In this document: piece by piece, positions 1-5,604 of the stretch
How the letters are laid out: the number at the start of each line of letters is the position of its first letter
How positions within the stretch are numbered: position 1 is the first letter of the stretch
Assembly: GCA_031273835.1 (NCBI GenBank)
Contig: JAISRD010000044.1
Coordinates: forward strand, 1-11,945
Source: Treponema sp.
GTDB taxonomy: Bacteria > Spirochaetota > Spirochaetia > Treponematales > Breznakiellaceae
Reading direction: 5' to 3'
DNA: 11,945 bases
The notes under the pieces: model-generated
Told to the model about the DNA's origin: nothing
What the model saw: the letters and a program-made list of their open reading frames with translations, nothing else
The model's database searches: none
Position numbers and translations under genes: made by a program

Positions 1-354
1 AAAGTGCGGAAGATATATGATCGTTTGAATCGGCCGTTTCAGTTTGGAATTCGTGATTTCGTTGAGTAAAAGGGCGATTAAAACCGAAACGATCATTCCC
101 AGGGCCAGATTCCAAAGGCTTATTTCAATGGTGTTGGATAAAACCGACCAGAACCGGGAAGATGTGAACAGCCGCTTGAAATTATCAAAGCCGATAAACC
201 GGGGTCTGGAAAATACATTGTACCGGTAGAATGAATACCGTATCCCAATCATGGGCAGATAGTTAAAAAGAACGATGAAAATCAAGGTCGGAAGGAACAT
301 AAGGTACAGATACATACCTTTTTTTAAACGGCTATACAATCTGGTTTTGTTCAT
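1..354 (-). CDS. ABC sugar/oligosaccharide transporter permease, LplB type (N-terminal 118 residues; 3' part outside window)
   Basis: This is the beginning of an inner-membrane permease of a carbohydrate ABC importer (MalF/LplB-like branch of the binding-protein-dependent permease family), which would form the translocation channel with a second permease. Translated from ATG at 354 it starts MNKTRLYSRLKKGMYLYLMF, followed by a first membrane helix ending NYLPMIGIRYSF. The periplasmic segment RFIGFDNFKRLF has the G-x-x-NF pattern typical of these permeases. A second helix follows (about residues 75-97), and IYLPHF at the edge matches the conserved start of the next helix. The frame is open to base 1, so the gene is truncated by the window. 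AGGTGG (364-359) lies four bases before ATG. It is 104 bases downstream of the substrate-binding protein gene and probably in its operon. The substrate cannot be told from sequence. Confidence 0.93.
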   Translation of the reverse strand, partial: MNKTRLYSRLKKGMYLYLMFLPTLIFIVLFNYLPMIGIRYSFYRYNVFSRPRFIGFDNFKRLFTSSRFWSVLSNTIEISLWNLALGMIVSVLIALLLNEITNSKLKRPIQTIIYLPHF

Positions 355-386
355 CTTTCCACCTGGTATTTAACCGCGGAACACTC

Positions 387-408
387 TCCCCGAGACTGAG
401 CCCGGGGA
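387..408 (-). other. Possible intercistronic hairpin between binding-protein and permease genes
   Basis: TCCCCG (387-392) pairs perfectly with CGGGGA (403-408) around a 10-base loop. It lies in the gap between the binding-protein stop and the permease start. No U-run follows, so it is not a classic terminator. In ABC importer operons such hairpins often protect the binding-protein mRNA and lower permease expression; that role is inferred here. Confidence 0.35.
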
Positions 409-431
409 CAGCGCCGCAATTTGTTTACTGG

Positions 432-456
432 ACCTGTTTCAATCAACCTGTTTCAA
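432..456. repeat. 11-bp direct repeat just after the binding-protein stop
   Basis: ACCTGTTTCAA occurs at 432-442 and again at 446-456, separated by three bases. The second copy ends two bases before the stop codon of the minus-strand binding-protein gene. It looks like a small tandem duplication with period 14; no function is evident. Confidence 0.5.
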
Positions 457-458
457 CA

Positions 459-1928
459 TCACTTGCTGTAAAGATCGTTCATAATCTTAAGGCACTGCTG
501 CACATCGGCGTCGTACTGGTTTTTGTACTGCGCGAGACCCTCATCAACCGAGAGAACGCCCATAACTATCTTGGAGACGATCTCCTGCCTGGCTGTTTCA
601 AGCTCGGTCTGGATACTCGTAATATCCTCGCTTGAGGGAAGGGTAAAGGAAGGTTTGGCGTTTTTATTGAACAGGTTCAGGGAAACCATCAGATCTTCCT
701 GATCCTTGATGGGATCGTCCCACTCGTACATGCAAATAGTCGGGTTAACAAACACCTTTTCAAAGAGCTGCTGGGGATTGACCGCGTCGGGAAGCCGTGA
801 GTACACGTTCCCCTCTCTCTTCCAGTGCACACCCTCAACGCCGTGAATGAAAAGCATCTGGCCTTCGCCGCCGTCATAGGCGACTTCCGCAAGGTACTTG
901 AAAATACCCAGGGGGTTCTTGTTTGCCGAGGGGATACAGAGGGTCGAAGCCGCCGGCCTGTCGATGAGAACCGTTCCCTGGATGGGCGGCATGGCCTCAA
1001 CAATTGCGGTGGGAACCGTCTTTTCAAGGTTGCTCTGGAGGTTCTGGTTCCACTGGCCGGCCCAGTAGGTAAACACGCCGACTTTGCCGGTATAGAATTT
1101 GTCCCTGGCGCCGGCTGTGGTATTGGTAACGCTCTCCTGGTCAACCAGCCCTTCCTTATACGCCTGGGCAAGCCGGGTAAGACCCGCTTTGAAATCAGGG
1201 TCGTACATGCCGTCCACGATTTTACCGTTCTTGATAAAGAAACCGGGCTGGGTGTTTTCACCGTAGTAGAAGTCCCGCAGATACATGGGATCGACAACTC
1301 CGGCGGTGATGAAGGGGATGGTGTTTTTTATCCCGTCACCGTCGGGGTCTTTGTCCCGGAAGGCGACGAGCATGTTGTAAAACTCATTCCAGTTTGTGGG
1401 CATCTTCAGGCCCAGCTTGTCCAGCCAGTCCCGCCGCACATAGGTGATACAGCCGTTGCCGTGGGCGCCGGGTATCCCATAGAGCCTGCCGCCTACCTTG
1501 ATAGTATCGGCCACATAAACGTGGGATCTTTTCGATATGGGTGACGCGTAAAAGGCGTCGGTAGCGTCCCAGAGGGCGCCGTTGGCCGCAAAAATGGCGT
1601 ATTTGGGCACCGCTTCAAAGGCGTCGGGCAGGTCCCCGGACGCGAAGGCCAGATCCACCCGCTGGTTATATTCGTTATGGGCCGGCTTGATGAATTCGAG
1701 TTTGATACCGGTCATCTTTTCGTAAGCCGCTGTAATAGCTTCCTGGTTGTTCGCCGGATCAGGAATCATGGTAGAGGCCATGAGGGAAATTTTCGCGGGT
1801 TTTACCGCCACCCCGGAAGCCGCCGAGCCTGAAGAAGCAGGTTCGGACCTGCCCCCGCCATAGGCCATACCGGAAACCATCGCCAAAACAAGCGCGGCCA
1901 AAACCAGTTTTGAGAGAGACTGACGCAT
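459..1928 (-). CDS. Extracellular sugar/oligosaccharide-binding protein of an ABC importer (LplA-like, family 1)
   Basis: Exported solute-binding component of a carbohydrate importer, 489 aa. The start chosen is ATG at 1928, which has a perfect AGGAGG (1940-1935) six bases upstream; an in-frame ATG at 1952 lacks this and would put charged residues ahead of the signal. The N-terminus MRQSLSKLVLAALVLAMVSG is a signal peptide ending around MAYGGG. There is no cysteine, so cleavage by signal peptidase I is expected rather than lipidation. A Ser/Ala/Gly-rich linker follows. Family hallmarks include RRDWLDKLGLKMPTNWNEFY (about 165-184) and the Asp-rich loop DKDPDGDGIKNTIP (about 193-206), which resembles a calcium-binding loop common in LplA/YtcQ-like proteins. 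It is the first gene of its operon, with the permease gene downstream. The ligand is unknown; an alternating sugar class or a peptide cannot be excluded. Confidence 0.93.
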   Translation of the reverse strand: MRQSLSKLVLAALVLAMVSGMAYGGGRSEPASSGSAASGVAVKPAKISLMASTMIPDPANNQEAITAAYEKMTGIKLEFIKPAHNEYNQRVDLAFASGDLPDAFEAVPKYAIFAANGALWDATDAFYASPISKRSHVYVADTIKVGGRLYGIPGAHGNGCITYVRRDWLDKLGLKMPTNWNEFYNMLVAFRDKDPDGDGIKNTIPFITAGVVDPMYLRDFYYGENTQPGFFIKNGKIVDGMYDPDFKAGLTRLAQAYKEGLVDQESVTNTTAGARDKFYTGKVGVFTYWAGQWNQNLQSNLEKTVPTAIVEAMPPIQGTVLIDRPAASTLCIPSANKNPLGIFKYLAEVAYDGGEGQMLFIHGVEGVHWKREGNVYSRLPDAVNPQQLFEKVFVNPTICMYEWDDPIKDQEDLMVSLNLFNKNAKPSFTLPSSEDITSIQTELETARQEIVSKIVMGVLSVDEGLAQYKNQYDADVQQCLKIMNDLYSK

Positions 1929-1950
1929 AAGAAACCTCCTGTGTAAATTC

Positions 1951-1970
1951 AAAAAGCAAGACTACTTTTT
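1951..1970 (-). other. A/T-rich inverted repeat in the leader of the binding-protein mRNA
   Basis: AAAAAG (1951-1956) and CTTTTT (1965-1970) form a 6-bp stem with an 8-base loop. It lies between the predicted transcription start and the ribosome site of the binding-protein gene. It is weak (five A-T pairs of six) and may be chance. Confidence 0.25.
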
Positions 1971-1980
1971 AGGTTTTGTC

Positions 1981-2009
1981 AGTATAAACCCGTTGCCGGG
2001 CCCTGTCAA
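1981..2009 (-). promoter_or_regulatory. Strong sigma-70-type promoter for the binding-protein/permease operon
   Basis: On the minus strand TTGACA (2009-2004) is followed by a 17-base spacer and TATACT (1986-1981). This is a consensus -35, optimal spacing and a -10 with five of six matches. Transcription should begin near 1974, giving a leader of about 45 bases before ATG at 1928. The spacer contains CCCG-GCAA-CGGG, a small palindrome that could be an operator half-site or chance. No catabolite-repression-type site is recognised. Confidence 0.8.
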
Positions 2010-2036
2010 ATAAAACTTTTTGCGATAAACGGCCTC

Positions 2037-3218
2037 TTATCCCCCCAGCCTCTTTATCAGATCATCCGCCCTGGCGCGGTAGCGTTCCGGGGAGAGTTCG
2101 GCCGCCTGGCGCAGGAATGAGACGGCGTCGCTGTTCTTTCCCGCGGTTATGGCGTTGATCCCCAGGGCGTATAAAACCAGGGCCTCGTCGGCGCCGTTTT
2201 CGATACTCTGCCGGTAGTACTGCTCCGCCTGGTCGTGGCGTCCGCTTTCGTAGGCCAGGAGGCCCAGGTAGTAGTAAGGGGCGTAGTGATCGGGCCGCTG
2301 ATTCATGGCGCTCATAAAGGAGTATTCCGCCGTGAACTCGTCTTTTGCCGCGTGGGCGGCCTCGCCGTCGGCCATAAACTCAAGGAAGGTTTTCCGGGAA
2401 TCCAGGTAGGAAAGAAAATCCGTCCTCATCCGGGTAAAATCCCCCCAGCGGCCCAGATGATCGGTCGTTATCTGGGAATTTTGCGCCGCGTCCGCCGCGG
2501 GGGAGAGGAGCATGAAACTTTCAATGAGGGATCGGAAGTATTCCTCGTTCCCGCTGTTGAGGAAGAAAGATACCAGGGCCCAGGAAAGAGCCCGGAAATT
2601 CTCAGGTTCCCCTCCCTGATCCGCAAGGAGGATCGCTTCCAGCGGGGGAACGCCGTTTCCCATTGTCTTTACCGTTTCAAGCCAGGACAGGTTTTCCTTG
2701 TACTCAAGTTCCCCGGTGGGGGAATACCCCAGGGTGGTAAAATATATGGCAAAGCCCTCCCGCAGCCAGGAGGGGGGATTCGGGATAAAGGCCCGCAGGT
2801 ACTGGACAAAAGCCTGGTAGGGGAGGACGCGGCTTTCTTCCGCCCCGCCCCGGTTAATCACCAGTTCCCGCCTCTCCGGGTTCTGGTAGTGAATATACAC
2901 CGCTCCGGGCCTTGCCCCCCCAAGCTGGGAGGATACATAGGAATCGTAGACCCCGGTATCTTTTATGATCCGGACTTTAAGGAGGCTTCCCCCGGGATCG
3001 CTCAGCCGGGCGGGGTCGAAGCGGAAAAGCTGGGTATAGACCGAGAAACGGCTCTCCATTTCCCGGGCCAGGGCCTCCATTTCCCCGGTATCGACTGGGG
3101 ACTCCGCCTCCGTCCCGGTTCCGGCGATCAGCTGGTAATGCCGGCTTGAAACCGGTTGTCCAGGGACAGTATGAATCAGCGCCATAAAAACAACAATACT
3201 AAACCATGCTTTTTTCAT
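2037..3218 (-). CDS. Exported TPR protein with degenerate gluzincin (peptidase MA-like) domain
   Basis: A 393-aa protein of unknown function. MKKAWFSIVVFMALIHTVPG is a Sec signal peptide without a lipobox cysteine, so the protein is probably periplasmic. Residues about 45-240 resemble the peptidase MA-like metalloprotease fold: the segment PPSWLREGFAIYF (148-160) matches the W-L-x-E-G-x-A signature that carries the third zinc ligand (E154). The place where HExxH should sit, about 16-20 residues earlier, reads LPYQAFVQYL (132-141), so both histidines and the catalytic glutamate are missing. Residues about 295-375 form TPR-like repeats (YYYLGLLAYESGRHDQAEQY; ALGINAITAGKNSDAVSFLR). ATG at 3218 has GGGAGG (3228-3223) four bases upstream. 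It follows the P-loop/Asp23 gene by 40 bases, probably in one operon. A binding or scaffold role is inferred from lost catalytic residues plus TPRs. Confidence 0.8.
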   Translation of the reverse strand: MKKAWFSIVVFMALIHTVPGQPVSSRHYQLIAGTGTEAESPVDTGEMEALAREMESRFSVYTQLFRFDPARLSDPGGSLLKVRIIKDTGVYDSYVSSQLGGARPGAVYIHYQNPERRELVINRGGAEESRVLPYQAFVQYLRAFIPNPPSWLREGFAIYFTTLGYSPTGELEYKENLSWLETVKTMGNGVPPLEAILLADQGGEPENFRALSWALVSFFLNSGNEEYFRSLIESFMLLSPAADAAQNSQITTDHLGRWGDFTRMRTDFLSYLDSRKTFLEFMADGEAAHAAKDEFTAEYSFMSAMNQRPDHYAPYYYLGLLAYESGRHDQAEQYYRQSIENGADEALVLYALGINAITAGKNSDAVSFLRQAAELSPERYRARADDLIKRLGG

Positions 3219-3232
3219 AGATCCTCCCGCTC

Positions 3233-3270
3233 AATCGTATCTTTTTAATCGCATCCTTTTAATCGTATCT
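3233..3270. repeat. Three tandem 14-bp units at the junction of two genes
   Basis: The units AATCGTATCTTTTT (3233-3246), AATCGCATCCTTTT (3247-3260) and a partial AATCGTATCT (3261-3270) follow each other with no gap. The third unit encodes the last residues and stop of the upstream P-loop/Asp23 gene. The first two fill most of the 40-base gap before the ribosome site of the TPR gene. This looks like local duplication of the gene's 3' end. Confidence 0.75.
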
Positions 3271-4158
3271 CTGGCCCGCCGCGTCCCGCTGGATTATTTT
3301 ATCAATGATGATGTTCACTTCCTCAATGAGGATGCCGGTGTACCGCTCGATATTCTCAATGACATACTGCTGGAGTTCATGGATATTCCCCCCAAGCTGG
3401 ATACCGTAAGGTACGTCGATGGTGATCACCAGCCGGTATCCCATCTTATCGTCCTTTACCTGGATTTTTTTAACCCTGATATCGGAATTATACTCATCCA
3501 CGCAGTGAATGACCATCTGGCTCAGGGCCGCCTCGGAAATAATCACCTTGCCCCGTTTGGAATATTCCGGCCGGACCACAGACTTTTCCAGGATCTTCGG
3601 CGTAGGGCCGATTCCCTCGGCCGGGCCGCCGGCGTCCACCTTTTTCTTTTTGAAGATCCTTACCGCCTCGTAAAAGATATTCGGGTAGCTCCGTTTCACC
3701 TCAATGGAAGGCAGGGGGATGACGTGTTTCCCCTCGATTTTCCGGGTGCGGATGGCCTTTTCGATGTCTTCCTGGGAGGCTATATCTTCAATTTTGATGA
3801 TCTTGTCCGGGTTTGGAAGCTGGAGCCTGGCGGCGATCTTGTTCACCATTTTTTCCGATGTTCCCAGCAGCAGCACCCTCCGGATTTTTTCGCTCTGGAG
3901 CTTCCGGGCCACCTCGTCCCGCTGGGCTTTCTCATCGAAAAGGGCCACTTTTACCGCCGCGAGGAAGGTTTTTTCCTTCTTCGCCGAATGACCCGCCAGG
4001 ATGCGGTTTTCCTTGATAAGGAGCCCGTCGTCGATGATGTGGTCGATCCCGTATTTCTGGGCCACAAGCTTTGCCCGAAAGCTTTTTCCCGTACCGCTTT
4101 CCCCTACGAGGGCGTAAACCTTGATCCTCCTGAAAGGCCAGAGGAGATCCCAGAACAT
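3259..4158 (-). CDS. P-loop ATP-binding protein with C-terminal Asp23/Gls24-like domain
   Basis: A 299-aa cytoplasmic protein of unknown function. GESGTGKS (residues 19-26) is a Walker A P-loop after a short strand (KVYALV), as in AAA or kinase-like NTPases. The N-terminal half (about 12-175) continues with alternating strands and helices such as RRVLLLGTSEKMVNKIA and is rich in Lys/Glu. A Gly/Pro linker (about 176-188) leads to an Asp23/Gls24 (YloU-like, DUF322) domain at about 203-290: GKVIISEAALSQMVIHCV, then YGIQLGGNIHELQQYVIENI and GILIEEVNIIIDKI, the usual order of that family. No signal peptide or membrane helix is seen. ATG at 4158 has no Shine-Dalgarno; a perfect TATAAT lies six bases before it, suggesting a leaderless message. 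The exported TPR gene lies 40 bases downstream. The nucleotide-binding role is well supported; the cellular role is not known. Confidence 0.85.
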   Translation of the reverse strand: MFWDLLWPFRRIKVYALVGESGTGKSFRAKLVAQKYGIDHIIDDGLLIKENRILAGHSAKKEKTFLAAVKVALFDEKAQRDEVARKLQSEKIRRVLLLGTSEKMVNKIAARLQLPNPDKIIKIEDIASQEDIEKAIRTRKIEGKHVIPLPSIEVKRSYPNIFYEAVRIFKKKKVDAGGPAEGIGPTPKILEKSVVRPEYSKRGKVIISEAALSQMVIHCVDEYNSDIRVKKIQVKDDKMGYRLVITIDVPYGIQLGGNIHELQQYVIENIERYTGILIEEVNIIIDKIIQRDAAGQRYD

Positions 4159-4164
4159 TACTCA

Positions 4165-4193
4165 ATTATAGGGGGGAGGGGGGAAAAGGTACA
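4165..4193 (-). promoter_or_regulatory. Promoter of the P-loop/Asp23 gene, apparently leaderless
   Basis: The minus strand reads a perfect -10 TATAAT (4170-4165), six bases, then the ATG at 4158. A start seven bases after the -10 would be the A of the ATG. At 17-base spacing the -35 is poor (TGTACC, 4193-4188, three of six). The spacer is a C-rich tract, C6-T-C6 on this strand. No Shine-Dalgarno lies upstream of the ATG, which fits a leaderless mRNA. Confidence 0.6.
4171..4189 (+). other. G-tract G6-A-G6-AAAA-GG in the divergent promoter region
   Basis: The plus strand carries six G, one A, six G, four A and two G. It occupies most of the -35/-10 spacer of the minus-strand promoter. Homopolymeric G runs are prone to slippage, and this one could also form a quadruplex on the dinB sense strand. 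Both effects are inferences. Confidence 0.6.
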
Positions 4194-4198
4194 GCCAA

Positions 4199-4234
4199 GA
4201 TCGCTGGCGAGATCGCCGACGAGATCGCCGGCGG
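4199..4234. repeat. Three tandem 12-bp repeats upstream of dinB
   Basis: GATCGCTGGCGA (4199-4210), GATCGCCGACGA (4211-4222) and GATCGCCGGCGG (4223-4234) follow without gaps. They lie just upstream of the predicted dinB -35. They could be repeated binding sites or a simple slippage product. Confidence 0.7.
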
Positions 4235-4236
4235 TA

Positions 4237-4265
4237 TGGACAGAACCGGGTTTATCTACTTTGAT
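4237..4265 (+). promoter_or_regulatory. Possible dinB promoter, also leaderless in geometry
   Basis: TGGACA (4237-4242, five of six matches to the -35) is followed by a 17-base spacer and TTTGAT (4260-4265, four of six to the -10). Six bases then precede ATG at 4272, mirroring the opposite promoter. No good Shine-Dalgarno precedes 4272. The -10 is weak, so this is a tentative call. No LexA-type box is recognised. Confidence 0.35.
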
Positions 4266-4271
4266 AAGATC

Positions 4272-5444
4272 ATGGCTTGTTTTATTCACGCCGATCTTGA
4301 CGCCTTTTACGCTTCCGTTGAGCAGATCGATCACCCTGAGTACCGGGATAAGCCGGTGATTGTGGGGGGGCTGCCGGGGGACAGGCGCAGCGTGGTGTCC
4401 ACCGCCTCTTACGAGGCCCGGAAATTCGGCGTACATTCGGCCATGCCCCTCGCCCAGGCGGTAAAGCTCTGTCCCCAGGGGGTATACCTGCGGGGCAACA
4501 TGGCCCGCTACCGGGAGGTGTCGGACCGGATCATGGGCTTGTTCGCCGCCTTCTCCCCCACGGTTCAGCAGTTGTCGATAGACGAGGCTTTTCTTGACAT
4601 CACCGGCGCGGAGGGGCTTTTCGGCCCCCCGGAGCTTCTGGCGAAGAAACTCAAGGCCGCGATCCGGGAGGAGACGGGGCTTACCGTTTCGGTGGGAATA
4701 GCCTGCAACAAGTATATCGCCAAGATCGCCAGCGGTATGTCCAAACCCGACGGGCTCCGGTACATCCCTCCCGGCGGGGAGGAGGAGTTTATGCGCCCCC
4801 TCCCGGTAACGAGGATCTGGGGGGCCGGGGAAAAGACCCAGGAAATTTTCAGGAAGCACAACCTGGGAACCTGTGAGGATATCCGCCGGATCTCCCGGGA
4901 AGCCCTGATTTCCCTGTTCGGGGAGGCCCTGGGGCTCTTTCTCTACCGGGCGGTCCGGGGGGAGGCCGCAGCGGCCTTTGACGAGGAGCGGGGTACCCAT
5001 TCCATGAGCGCCGAGCGGACCTTTGCCTATGATCTGGGCGATACCTTTGCCCTGGAGTCGGTACTCATGGATATCTGTGAGGGCCTTATGTGGCGGGTGC
5101 TGGAGGGCCGCTGGCAGAGCCGCACGATTTCTCTCAAGCTGCGTTACGGGGATTTTTCCACCGAGAGCGCCAGGGAAACCTCGGAGACCCCGGTGACGAC
5201 CCTGAACTGCCTCTACGACCGTCTGGTGGCCCTGTTCCGCAGGAAGTACCAGGCCGGAAGGGGGCTGCGGCTCATCGGAGCGGGGCTTATGAACCTGGAG
5301 CGGGCCGATCTTCCCCAGCAGACTGAGCTTTTCGACAACGGGAACGAAAAGGAGCGCCGTCTGGAAAAGGCGATCCTGGAGATCAACAAGAAATTCCCCA
5401 ACGCCGCCCTGCGGCGCTCCCGCTCCAAGCTCGGCGAGCGCTGA
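4272..5444 (+). CDS. dinB: DNA polymerase IV (Y-family translesion polymerase)
   Basis: A 390-aa error-prone polymerase that copies across damaged template bases. Visible motifs are HADLDAFYASVE (6-17), with metal ligand D8 and the steric-gate aromatic Y13, and LSIDEAFLD (101-109), with catalytic D104 and E105. SVGIACNKYIAKIASGMSKP (140-159) is the conserved palm/fingers motif, and the helix-hairpin-helix region LPVTRIWGAGEKT follows. The little finger begins near SMSAERTF (244-251). QQTELF (349-354) near the end is a canonical sliding-clamp binding motif, followed by a short basic tail. ATG 4272 is preferred because homology begins there and an upstream in-frame ATG at 4236 falls in the likely promoter without a ribosome site. 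It is transcribed away from the P-loop/Asp23 gene and is a single-gene unit. Length is slightly above the E. coli enzyme. Confidence 0.95.
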   Translation: MACFIHADLDAFYASVEQIDHPEYRDKPVIVGGLPGDRRSVVSTASYEARKFGVHSAMPLAQAVKLCPQGVYLRGNMARYREVSDRIMGLFAAFSPTVQQLSIDEAFLDITGAEGLFGPPELLAKKLKAAIREETGLTVSVGIACNKYIAKIASGMSKPDGLRYIPPGGEEEFMRPLPVTRIWGAGEKTQEIFRKHNLGTCEDIRRISREALISLFGEALGLFLYRAVRGEAAAAFDEERGTHSMSAERTFAYDLGDTFALESVLMDICEGLMWRVLEGRWQSRTISLKLRYGDFSTESARETSETPVTTLNCLYDRLVALFRRKYQAGRGLRLIGAGLMNLERADLPQQTELFDNGNEKERRLEKAILEINKKFPNAALRRSRSKLGER

Positions 5445-5473
5445 GAAGATTCTTCATAAACTGTTTCGATTAC

Positions 5474-5546
5474 TGCCGCCAAAGAGAATTGAACTCTTGA
5501 CACAAGGATTTTCAGTCCTTTGCTCTACCAACTGAGCTACAGCGGC
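5474..5546 (-). tRNA. tRNA-Phe (anticodon GAA)
   Basis: The minus strand folds as a 73-base cloverleaf. The 7-bp acceptor stem is GCCGCTG with TGGCGGC (two G-U pairs), followed by discriminator A. The D stem is GCTC/GAGC with an AGTTGGTA loop, and the anticodon stem is AAGGA/TCCTT around CTGAAAA (anticodon GAA). The variable loop is GTGTC and the T arm is AAGAG-TTCAATT-CTCTT. The 3' CCA is not encoded, so it must be added by tRNA nucleotidyltransferase. The gene is convergent with dinB, whose stop is 29 bases away. No strong terminator is visible between them, only the short palindrome GAAGATTCTTC (5445-5455). Confidence 0.97.
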
Positions 5547-5557
5547 CCGCTTCTATG

Positions 5558-5586
5558 TTTATGCCGCATAAATAAAAAAAAGTCAA
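5558..5586 (-). promoter_or_regulatory. Promoter of tRNA-Phe
   Basis: TTGACT (5586-5581, five of six) is followed by 17 bases and CATAAA (5563-5558, four of six) on the minus strand. Position and spacing suit a start a few bases before the tRNA 5' end at 5546. The spacer begins with a T-run (minus strand), which may also help end transcription from the motility operon upstream. Confidence 0.6.
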
Positions 5587-5604
5587 GTACTCAGGATCAA
5601 TACG

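Noticed and set aside
44..229. Open frame on the plus strand (61 codons)
   Set aside because: It is antisense to the clearly recognisable ABC permease on the minus strand and has no family features.
825..1544. Long plus-strand open frame (239 codons) opposite the binding-protein gene
   Set aside because: Shadow frame of a GC-rich gene; no ribosome site, and the minus-strand protein has clear family motifs.
1929..1952. Upstream ATG for the binding protein
   Set aside because: The ATG at 1928 has a perfect AGGAGG six bases upstream; the earlier start would place that site inside the gene.
2235..3149. Long plus-strand open frame (304 codons) opposite the TPR gene
   Set aside because: Pro/Gly-rich shadow translation without domain logic; the minus strand has signal peptide, WLxEGxA and TPRs.
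3233..4234. CRISPR-like array from the 14-bp and 12-bp repeats
   Set aside because: Units are too short and contiguous without unique spacers, and no cas genes are present.
4236..4271. Upstream ATG for dinB
   Set aside because: Homology starts at 4272; the upstream ATG has no ribosome site and lies in the likely -35 element.
4171..4272. LexA/SOS box in front of dinB
   Set aside because: No matching palindrome was seen; damage control by this route cannot be supported.
4158..5000. Minus-strand open frame (280 codons) antisense to dinB
   Set aside because: dinB is unambiguous on the plus strand; this frame has low-complexity Pro/Gly composition.
5573..5600. Intrinsic terminator for the motility operon before the tRNA
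   Set aside because: The T-run is present on the minus strand, but the preceding stem is only about five pairs and is not adjacent to it, so it was not called.
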